DNA of 64,000 bases from Moraxellaceae bacterium. Lineage in GTDB: Bacteria; Pseudomonadota; Gammaproteobacteria; Pseudomonadales; Moraxellaceae. The position numbers and the translations under genes were made by a program. Below are positions 42,606-49,819 of this stretch, piece after piece (position 1 is the first letter of the stretch; the number at the start of each line of letters is the position of its first letter). A model generated the notes under the pieces. The model made no database searches. It saw nothing but the letters and a program-made list of their open reading frames with translations, and was not told the DNA's origin. The stretch lies in contig JAJFBF010000016.1 of assembly GCA_020697295.1 (NCBI GenBank), forward strand, positions 1 through 64,000. Reading direction: 5' to 3'.

Positions 42606-43439
42606 ATGCTAACAGTCATTCTTGGCGCAGCGCTCGTCTACTTCTTTGCAGACACCTCCTTTGAAAAAGCCGAGGTTCCGCGGGGCACCGTCTATTACGC
42701 CACCCCCCTGGACAGCCGGCAGTACAGCCGCTCCTTCATGCTCGAGCGCCCGGTAGTGGTGCGCCCCCTCGTCGAGCAGCAATTCCGCAACATCGCCCAC
42801 CAGGCCTATGACTACAGTTGCGGCTCCGCCGCGCTCACCACCGTGCTCAACGGCTACCTCTCGCGTCGCTTCGAAGAGAAGCAGATCATGGAAGGCCTGC
42901 TCAAGTACGGTGAATACGAGAAGATCGTGCAGCGCCGTGGCTTCTCCTTGCTCGACATGAAGCGCCTGATGACCGTGCTGGGCTACAACAGCGGCGGCTT
43001 CAAGGGCAGCTTCGAGGATCTCGCCAAGCTCGAGCATCCGGCCATCGTTCCCATCCATTACGGCGGCTTCAAGCACTTTGTCGTCGTGAAGAAATACCAG
43101 GACGGGCGTGTGTTCGTGGCCGACCCGGCTCTCGGCAACATCAGCTTCCCTGAGGAGCGCTTCAAGACCATCTGGGAAAACAACGTGATGTTCATCATCT
43201 TCCCGGGGCAGAACCCGGTCAGCAATCACCTTGCCCTGACCGACGCCGACCTGCGCTTTGTCGATGACCAGACCATCAACCTGGCCGCCTTTGCGGAAGT
43301 GCCGCGTTTCCTGAAGCAGGAAGAGGAGCGCGCTGACCGCGCCGCGACCTTGCAGCGCGTGCTCGATGCCGACGAGAAGAGTGATACCTACAACCAGATC
43401 ATCAGTGTTCCCCTGCGCACTTATTTCCGCCGCAAATAA
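42606..43439 (+). CDS. filB: Membrane-anchored C39-family cysteine peptidase (FilB-like)
   Basis: The 277-residue protein has a short N-terminal hydrophobic anchor (MLTVILGAALVYFFA) and a C39 papain-like domain. Predicted catalytic residues are Gln66 (oxyanion), Cys72 (YDYSCGSAAL), His157 (GGFKHFVVV) and Asp173 (VADPALG). C39 peptidases usually process double-glycine leaders, but no ABC transporter domain is attached, so this is a free, probably periplasmic peptidase, like FapD of the Fap amyloid system. It heads the filB-filF operon; the Shine-Dalgarno is weak. The 120 bases upstream are AT-rich and should hold the promoter. Confidence 0.75.
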   Translation: MLTVILGAALVYFFADTSFEKAEVPRGTVYYATPLDSRQYSRSFMLERPVVVRPLVEQQFRNIAHQAYDYSCGSAALTTVLNGYLSRRFEEKQIMEGLLKYGEYEKIVQRRGFSLLDMKRLMTVLGYNSGGFKGSFEDLAKLEHPAIVPIHYGGFKHFVVVKKYQDGRVFVADPALGNISFPEERFKTIWENNVMFIIFPGQNPVSNHLALTDADLRFVDDQTINLAAFAEVPRFLKQEEERADRAATLQRVLDADEKSDTYNQIISVPLRTYFRRK

Positions 43440-43460
43440 GATTTACCGCCAGAGGAAGGT

Positions 43461-44582
43461 ATGAGAATGAGAAAAATGAAAAATACACGCCTGCAGCCTG
43501 CGCTTTTTTGCCTTTTGATCGCTTGCGCCACTGGCGCCCGTGCCGAGGATACGCCTTCCGCCGGAGTGCCGGCCCAACCCGCCGATGCCGCCGCGACACC
43601 TGCCGCCGCGACGCCGGCGGCCGCCGAAGCGCCGGCCCAGCCCGCGGCCGATTCGGCGCGCGACGCCCTCCAGCAGAAGGAAGGGGACGCCTCGACTGAA
43701 AAGAACCTCGAGGAAGTGTTCCAGTCCGCCGAGAAAAGCTATTCCCTGCTGAAAAAGGGCAAGGTCGCGCTGCAGTACGACGTGGACTACAGCTACTATC
43801 GTGACAGCCGCATTGATATCGCCATCAGCAGCAACAGCTCGAGCCTGACGCGTTTTCGTATCGAGGAAGACGCGCAGCACACCTTCTCCAATAACTTCGA
43901 CATCTCCTACGGCGTCCGCAACAACCTGACCCTGAGCGCGGGGCTGCCGCTGGTGACCAAGTTCGATACCCAGAGCGACCTCAGCACCACCGGTCTGGGC
44001 GATATCAGCCTGGGCCTGCGCTGGCAGCCTGTCCCGCTCAAGCGCGGCCTGCCGTCCACCACGCTTTTTGCCAGCCTGTCCACCGCGACCGGCGACAGCC
44101 CCTTTGAAATCAACCTCAGCGACGACCTCGCCACCGGCAAGGGCTACTACAGCCTTTCCATGGGCGGCAGCATGAGCAAGGTGGCCGACCCGATCGTGCT
44201 CTTCGCATCGGTCAGCTACGTCACCAACACGCGCATCAGCGGCCTGGACCAGGCCCGCGGCGGCCGCAACCTGGAAACCGTCGAGCCGGGTGACAGCCTG
44301 GGCGGGTCCATGGGCCTGGCCTACGCGCTCAACTACGACGTGTCGGTCACGGCCTCGTACCAGCAGTCCTACTCTTTTTCCAGCACGTACTATTTCGCCA
44401 ATAATGAATACGTGAGCACGGCGGCCTCGACCAGCTCGTCGATCAGCTTCGCGCTGGGCCTGCGCACCAACCCCAAGCGCATCATCAACGTGAACCTGGG
44501 CTATGGCCTCACCGAGGACTCGCCCGATGTGTCCCTGGGCTTTTCCATGCCCATCGATTTCCTTGGTTCCGACGAAGAATAA
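43461..44582 (+). CDS. filC: Outer-membrane beta-barrel protein (FilC-like)
   Basis: The 373-residue exported protein has a signal peptide (first ~28 residues, cleavage near GARA/ED; a lipobox-like LIAC at 19-22 is an alternative). An Ala/Pro-rich linker (about 30-62), a helix-prone stretch (KNLEEVFQSAEKSYSLLKKG) and then about 12 amphipathic beta-strands follow (such as VALQYDVDYSYY, NLTLSAGLPLVTKF, ISLGLRWQPV). Barrel type resembles the MetA-pathway phenol-degradation/FapF-like porins. FapF has a similar plug-linker-barrel order. Good Shine-Dalgarno AGAGGA. 21 bases after filB, 12 bases before filD. It may export FilA; this is inference. Confidence 0.65.
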   Translation: MRMRKMKNTRLQPALFCLLIACATGARAEDTPSAGVPAQPADAAATPAAATPAAAEAPAQPAADSARDALQQKEGDASTEKNLEEVFQSAEKSYSLLKKGKVALQYDVDYSYYRDSRIDIAISSNSSSLTRFRIEEDAQHTFSNNFDISYGVRNNLTLSAGLPLVTKFDTQSDLSTTGLGDISLGLRWQPVPLKRGLPSTTLFASLSTATGDSPFEINLSDDLATGKGYYSLSMGGSMSKVADPIVLFASVSYVTNTRISGLDQARGGRNLETVEPGDSLGGSMGLAYALNYDVSVTASYQQSYSFSSTYYFANNEYVSTAASTSSSISFALGLRTNPKRIINVNLGYGLTEDSPDVSLGFSMPIDFLGSDEE

Positions 44583-44594
44583 GAATCTGCTCGC

Positions 44595-46280
44595 ATGATG
44601 GCGCCCATGAACCTATCGAGAATCACCCAGCGCTGCCTGCGGGCAGCCGGACTGCTGCTTGCCCTGGGCCTGTCGCCACTGGCAAGCGCTGACCTCGCCA
44701 CCAATTTGTCGATCGACATCCGCGCGTTGTCCATGGGCAACGCCGTGACCGCCGATCCTCCCGGGGTCAGCGCGATTCACTACAATCCGGCAGGCCTCGC
44801 CCGGCTGGAAGGGCGCCACCTGGATTTCCAGGTCTTCTCCGCCACCATGAACATCAGCGCCGAGTTCACCGCACCGGCCGGTTACGAGGTCTTCGGCTTT
44901 TCCGATGATCCCGTGGTGTGCAACGACCGCCCCAAGGATGGCGAAAACCGCTGCTCCACCTTTGTGCCGGGCCGTTCCAAGGTCAAGGGCATCTCGCTCT
45001 ACCTGCCGGTCATCGACGACATTGTCGACCTGCCCGCGGGCATGCCGGCGGCGGCGCCATTGCTGGGCTTCTCGATCAAGCCGGCCGGCTCGCGCTTCAC
45101 CTTCGCCAACGGCTTCTATGCGCCCATGGTGGCAGGTTTCTATCGCGGCGATGATGATCCGGGCAACTTCCTCGGCAAGAAGGCGGCGCTCGAGCGCATC
45201 ACCTACCTCTCGCCCTCGGTCGGCTACCAGGTCAACGACAACTGGGCCATTGGCGCCTCGGTGGGCCTGTCCTACCAGGCCGTGGCCATGGAAACCGACT
45301 TCCGCTCGCCCAACGACCTGATCGGCGTGCTGCGCGTGATCGACGAGCAGGTGTGCACGCCGTTCAAGGGACAGTCCAATATCGTCGTGGATCTTTTCCT
45401 GCTGGGCTTTTGCAATGCCGAATCGGGCATCGGGCCGTTCGACAACCTCGCCAGCCTGCAGGTGGCCATGCAGCAGACGCTGTCGCCCACCTATAACCTG
45501 GGCGTGCTGTACGAGCCCTCTGATGACTTCGCTTGGGGGGCGGTCTACCAGAGCGAGGCCAAGATGCACCTGCATGGCAAGTTCAACGTGACCTACGGCC
45601 AGGGCGTGCAGAATGTGTTCAATGCCGTGGGTGGTTCGCCGACGGGCCAGATCCTCCTGGCCATCCTGGGGCTCCCGGGCTACATCCCGCCCTCGGAAAG
45701 CGGCCTGATTTCCATGGACCTCACGTATCCGGCGCACTTCCAGACCGGCGTCAAGGTCATGGTGCTGCCTGATCTCCAGGTCAACTTTGATATCGGCTGG
45801 ACCGACTACGACGAGTGGGACTATTTCCGCTTCAACTTCGATCGCACCATCAGCGTCCTGCAGCTGGCCCGTCTGCTGGCGCCTGGCACCACCCCGACAT
45901 CGCTGGCCATGCCGCTGCAGTACGTCAGCCCCTGGGGCTGGAAGCTGGGCATGGAGTACTCCTGGAACGAGCGCCTCAAGTTCCGCGCCGGTTTCGAGCC
46001 ACGCAACTCGGCCATTCCGGATGACCGCCGCTCCAGCCTGGTGCCGATCAACCAGGCCCATCTCTACGGCGGCGGTATCGGCTATCAATTCGATCGTGAC
46101 ACTACCATCGACCTGACGGCGGCCTACCTGTACTCCAAGGACAGCATCCCGGCCAACACCAGTTACAACCTGAATGCGAGCGGCCTGAACAACATCGTCT
46201 ACAACCCCTATGCCGGCCTTGATGTCACCACGGAGGCGAACATCATCGTCCTCGGCCTTGCCTACCGTACCACCTGGTGA
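44595..46280 (+). CDS. filD: FadL/TodX-family outer-membrane protein (FilD-like)
   Basis: The 561-residue protein has a signal peptide (cleavage near PLASA/DL) and the FadL N-terminal hatch signature ALSMGNAVTADPPGVSAIHYNPAGLARLEG-like block (residues about 46-75), then a long beta-barrel ending in the aromatic TTW expected for outer-membrane insertion. FadL proteins pass hydrophobic molecules. In this operon it may instead help assemble or lipid-supply the surface structure. Two early ATGs (44595, 44598) and a third at 44607 leave the start uncertain. Its stop overlaps the filE start by one base. Confidence 0.7.
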   Translation: MMAPMNLSRITQRCLRAAGLLLALGLSPLASADLATNLSIDIRALSMGNAVTADPPGVSAIHYNPAGLARLEGRHLDFQVFSATMNISAEFTAPAGYEVFGFSDDPVVCNDRPKDGENRCSTFVPGRSKVKGISLYLPVIDDIVDLPAGMPAAAPLLGFSIKPAGSRFTFANGFYAPMVAGFYRGDDDPGNFLGKKAALERITYLSPSVGYQVNDNWAIGASVGLSYQAVAMETDFRSPNDLIGVLRVIDEQVCTPFKGQSNIVVDLFLLGFCNAESGIGPFDNLASLQVAMQQTLSPTYNLGVLYEPSDDFAWGAVYQSEAKMHLHGKFNVTYGQGVQNVFNAVGGSPTGQILLAILGLPGYIPPSESGLISMDLTYPAHFQTGVKVMVLPDLQVNFDIGWTDYDEWDYFRFNFDRTISVLQLARLLAPGTTPTSLAMPLQYVSPWGWKLGMEYSWNERLKFRAGFEPRNSAIPDDRRSSLVPINQAHLYGGGIGYQFDRDTTIDLTAAYLYSKDSIPANTSYNLNASGLNNIVYNPYAGLDVTTEANIIVLGLAYRTTW

Positions 46281-47278
46281 TGCAGAGGCTGGTCCGGATC
46301 TGGTTGGTGGGCGCCACCGCAGTGTTCTGGGCGGCGGCCGCGGGCGCCGGCGAACGCTTCTATCCCGTTATCGGACCGGATGGAAAGATCCAGCAGGTAC
46401 GTGGCGAGTCCGAAGTCGATGCGGATGCGGATCCGGTGTCCGCTAAGAAGAAGGCCACTGCGGCGCCTGCGCGCGGAGCGGCCCCTGCGGCTGCGGCTCC
46501 CGGGAGCGCCGGGGTGGCGGTGGCGCCAGGAGATGGCAGGGCAGTCGAGGAGCCGGAGGCGGGAAAGCCGTCGGTCCTGCATGCGCCGTATGATTCAGAA
46601 CAGTATGTCGACAGCGAGGCGGTGGATGCGGCGGCGGCCTCGCCGGCGAGCCAGCAGCGCTTTTACATGATTGATGAGGGGTCCGGCCCGCGGATCAGTG
46701 AAATGGAGGCAGGGGAGGGGGCTGGCGTGGACGCGCCCGTCGTCACCGCGCCGCTGCAGCAAGAGCCCTATGAATCCCTGCCGGCGGCCTTCACCGAAGT
46801 GGAAGCGGCGGCCGCGGCCCGGGAATTTCCGGAGTTGCCGGCCTGCGTGGCCGCAGCCGACCTGGAACAGGCTCCCGTCCTCGTGGCCGGCACCCCGGGG
46901 ACGCTGCTGGTCAACCGCGCCGCCTATATGTTCCTGGCGCCGTCGCGGGTGCTGGCGACCTACCGGGTCGAGGGCGACGGACCCCGGACGATTGTGGCCC
47001 GCTCGTATTCCCGGAAGGACCGGCCGCCTGCCTTCGTGCACCCCCGGCTGGCCTTCCTCGGCAAGGACGGCTGCCTGAAGCGTGTGCTTCACGGGTATTT
47101 CGAGCGGCGCTATCAACGCACGGACCGGCGTCACACCATGCTCCGTGGTGACTTGCTGATGCATGCGCAGGAAGCCTGGTTATTGGTGCTGGCTCCGCGT
47201 GAAGATGATAAGACAACGGGCGAGTTGCCCTTCCTCGAGTCAGGCCATGGCCAGCTCAAGTTTACCCTCAAGAAATAA
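46280..47278 (+). CDS. filE: Exported Ala-rich protein (FilE-like)
   Basis: The 332-residue protein has a signal peptide (MQRLVRIWLVGATAVFWAAA), a motif FYPVIGPDGKIQ right after cleavage, an Ala/Pro/Lys-rich segment (about 50-85), a second related motif FYMIDEGSGPRI (about 130), another acidic low-complexity stretch, and a compact C-terminal domain (about 200-332, FLAPSRVLATYRVEGDGPRT to GHGQLKFTLKK). I recognise the IGPDGK start from proteins annotated FilE in Acinetobacter. Role unknown; probably periplasmic or outer-membrane assembly. Translation is coupled to filD by a one-base overlap; filF begins 5 bases later. Confidence 0.65.
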   Translation: MQRLVRIWLVGATAVFWAAAAGAGERFYPVIGPDGKIQQVRGESEVDADADPVSAKKKATAAPARGAAPAAAAPGSAGVAVAPGDGRAVEEPEAGKPSVLHAPYDSEQYVDSEAVDAAAASPASQQRFYMIDEGSGPRISEMEAGEGAGVDAPVVTAPLQQEPYESLPAAFTEVEAAAAAREFPELPACVAAADLEQAPVLVAGTPGTLLVNRAAYMFLAPSRVLATYRVEGDGPRTIVARSYSRKDRPPAFVHPRLAFLGKDGCLKRVLHGYFERRYQRTDRRHTMLRGDLLMHAQEAWLLVLAPREDDKTTGELPFLESGHGQLKFTLKK

Positions 47279-47283
47279 GAACC

Positions 47284-49251
47284 ATGACTAAATACGTCTT
47301 GAACAAGAAATTCCATACGCTACTGGCCCTGCTGGCAGCCACGCTGCTGGGTGGTTGCGGCGAGAGCACGAATATCGAGGCCGAGAACGGCGGCATGGTC
47401 TCTTCCTGCAGCAGCCTGCTGAACGTCACCTGCGTGACGGGCCGGCTCATCGATGACGCCGTATACAATGTCGACTACGAATGCGCTTCCACCAATGGCA
47501 GCGTGCGTTCGGTGACGGGCATCGATGGCAGCTTTTCCTGCCCCAGCGGCAGTGAAGTCACCTTCTCCCTGATCAATCCGGAGAATGACGAATTCCGCAT
47601 CAAGCTTGGCTCGGTAGCGGTGAGGCTGCCAGCGCAGATCTATGGCGAGAACTCACCCACCCCGGTCTACTTCTATGTGACCCCCCGCCACCTGGCCGGT
47701 GACCTGGAGGGGCCGACCCTCGCAATGCGATCGATCAACATCACGCGCCTGCTGCAGACACTCAGTACTGATACCATTGATGCCGACCAGTCCGGCTTCC
47801 TGCCCACACGCACCATCCGCATCTCTGATGATGACAAGCGCAAGATCGATGCCGATACCACGGTTGAGTACCTGGCCTTTTCCAGCGCAGACGCCGACAC
47901 TCCGGCCCTGCCCAGCGCCGGCACTTTTGACTTTGCGGCGCAGGACTTCCTCACCGCTGTCGGCAAGTTCCCGCTTATTTCCCGCGCCCAGGCCGAGATT
48001 GCCCTCACCAAGGGCGTCTACAGCACCATGGCGGGCATCTATTCGATGCCGGGCGGCTCGGTACTCTCCGTGGGGGCGCTGAATCCGGGCAGCGCAGTCA
48101 CCACTGCCGATACCGGCGCCATGGTGGGATATGACATTTCGGCGGGGAAAACCTTCCTGGGGGCGCTTTACGCCCTGGTCGACCGCCGTGGCCGGATGAT
48201 TGCCACGGGTGTCTACTCTTACGGCGTCGCCACGGGCGACAGCTGGTCCATCTGGTCGGCACCGAAGCCGATGCAACTGGCCAGCACGGGGACTGAGCGC
48301 AACAACTTGCCCTACTGGCCGCTTGATGGCGACCTTACCCAACTGGAGTTGAATCTCCTTGGCTCGGGTGATGGCACCAAGAAGGTGGAATTCACCCAGG
48401 GCCTCATGCGTCGCGAGTCCATTGCGGGTTCAGCCAAGGTCTACGGCAATCTTTTCAAGGAAGCCGGCACTGCGAGCCAGTATGGAAGGTGGAGCCTGGT
48501 CGATACCATCAGCCCCACCCCCTATCTCACTGGTGGCGCCTATACCCTGCAGCATACGCAGGCGGTTGCGCCCCTGATGAATCCGGACATCTGGAAGGAC
48601 GACGTGATCACTTTCCCGCTGCCGATCACCGTCACCATTTATAACCGGGATTACAGCAATGGCGCCTGCGACGGCACGCCCGGTTGCAAGATGGCAGAGC
48701 TCAAGATGGTGATACTGAAGGATGGCAACATCATTTCCGATCGCTACGGCAGCTGCGGAGTCGGCGTCAATCCCGATACATTGCTGGTGGATGACAACGC
48801 GGCCAAGCCGGAGATTCCCCTGGGTGTGGTGGCCAATGCCCTGGATTCCCTGAGAGACGGCACCAACAGCTCCATCAAGACCCTGAATTTGCTGGCCATG
48901 CTGCCCGATGATGTGCGCATGAACGAAACGCTCAGCGTGGAGCCCGGCTTCGAGGAATACCTGCCCTACCTCCAGTTCGGCAGCAACCTCGGCGATTATT
49001 CAGTGCTGCGAGTGGATGGCACTGATCCGTTCAACATGTACGGGCTCTGTACGAGTGCGTTGGCCATTGGCGGCTTTTGTTCCACGGTGAGCAGCTTTCA
49101 CCCCGGAGTGGCGACCTGGCTTAACGGCTACACTTTTATGCGCACCCTCAATCTGATCGAGCAGGAACCCACCCCGCCGGAAGTTGAGGAGCTTATCTTG
49201 AACATGGGCGGCCTCATGACTTCCGAGCGGACACCCGGCTGCGCTCCCTGA
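47284..49251 (+). CDS. filF: Large outer-membrane lipoprotein (FilF-like)
   Basis: The 655-residue protein has a lipoprotein signal with lipobox LLGGC; Cys25 is the predicted lipidated residue, and Gly at +2 favours outer-membrane sorting. Several cysteines follow (CSSLLNVTCVTG, CASTNG, CP), and an N-terminal CVTGRLIDDAVYNVDYEC block looks like the carboxypeptidase-regulatory-like folds of surface lipoproteins. I recognise the overall type as FilF of Acinetobacter. It is the last gene of the operon and ends before a strong terminator. Possibly the anchor or tip partner of FilA; unproven. Confidence 0.65.
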   Translation: MTKYVLNKKFHTLLALLAATLLGGCGESTNIEAENGGMVSSCSSLLNVTCVTGRLIDDAVYNVDYECASTNGSVRSVTGIDGSFSCPSGSEVTFSLINPENDEFRIKLGSVAVRLPAQIYGENSPTPVYFYVTPRHLAGDLEGPTLAMRSINITRLLQTLSTDTIDADQSGFLPTRTIRISDDDKRKIDADTTVEYLAFSSADADTPALPSAGTFDFAAQDFLTAVGKFPLISRAQAEIALTKGVYSTMAGIYSMPGGSVLSVGALNPGSAVTTADTGAMVGYDISAGKTFLGALYALVDRRGRMIATGVYSYGVATGDSWSIWSAPKPMQLASTGTERNNLPYWPLDGDLTQLELNLLGSGDGTKKVEFTQGLMRRESIAGSAKVYGNLFKEAGTASQYGRWSLVDTISPTPYLTGGAYTLQHTQAVAPLMNPDIWKDDVITFPLPITVTIYNRDYSNGACDGTPGCKMAELKMVILKDGNIISDRYGSCGVGVNPDTLLVDDNAAKPEIPLGVVANALDSLRDGTNSSIKTLNLLAMLPDDVRMNETLSVEPGFEEYLPYLQFGSNLGDYSVLRVDGTDPFNMYGLCTSALAIGGFCSTVSSFHPGVATWLNGYTFMRTLNLIEQEPTPPEVEELILNMGGLMTSERTPGCAP

Positions 49252-49266
49252 GTCCTCACCGGCTCC

Positions 49267-49300
49267 AAAAAAAACCGGCGCACTGCGCCGGTTTTTTTTT
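49267..49300. terminator. Bidirectional terminator after filF
   Basis: A8-CCGGCGC stem pairing with GCGCCGG-T9 around an ACT loop. It can also end the cysI operon on the minus strand. Confidence 0.93.
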
Positions 49301-49327
49301 GCCTGCCGCAGACGCGGAGACGTGATT

Positions 49328-49819
49328 TCAGCGCAGCCGGAACAGCGGCGCCTGGTCCGTCGCGCCCTGGTAGCGCACGCTGAACGTGGAAAGACCGCCG
49401 AGGGCATCCTCCAGGTTCTTGTCGGCGCGCACGGCAAAGGCGTTGAAGCCGCAGCGCTGCTGGTAGTAGAGCGTGTCCTTGATGACGTCGCCGACAGCGC
49501 GCAGCTCGCCGCGATAGCCGTGGCGGCCGCGCAGCAGGGCGGCGGTGGAATAGCCGCGACCGTCCGCGAAGGCGGGAAAGTCGATGGCGACCACGTCGAG
49601 GTGGGGGAGGTCGTCGACGATGGCCTCGGCAAAGTCGGCGGGCGCGAGCACGACGCCACGGCCCTGCGCATGCGCGAGCAGGGCGTCGCGGTGCTTCTGC
49701 CAGACCGGCAGCGTCACCAGCACCGGCGCCGCCGGCAATGAGAGCTCGCCGGCCTCGTTTTCGGTGGCGACGACGTAGTGGTCGTCGACGATCCGGCCGT
49801 CCTTAATGAGCTTCGGCAT
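49328..49819 (-). CDS. DUF934 protein paired with sulfite reductase
   Basis: The 163-residue protein (MPKLIKDGRIVDDHYVV start) belongs to the DUF934 family, almost always found beside the Pseudomonas-type cysI and thought to assist sulfite reduction, perhaps in electron supply. Recognisable segments are VDDLPHLDVVAIDFPAFADG and GELRAVGDVIKDTLYYQQRCGFNAF. The ATG at 49819 lies 17 bases inside the cysI 3' end; an upstream in-frame GTG (49825) is less likely. Function not established biochemically to my knowledge. Confidence 0.88.
   Translation of the reverse strand: MPKLIKDGRIVDDHYVVATENEAGELSLPAAPVLVTLPVWQKHRDALLAHAQGRGVVLAPADFAEAIVDDLPHLDVVAIDFPAFADGRGYSTAALLRGRHGYRGELRAVGDVIKDTLYYQQRCGFNAFAVRADKNLEDALGGLSTFSVRYQGATDQAPLFRLR

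Noticed and set aside
40158-49251. Type IV pilus, chaperone-usher pilus or curli locus
   Set aside because: No prepilin motif, chaperone, usher or Csg-like protein was found among the products.
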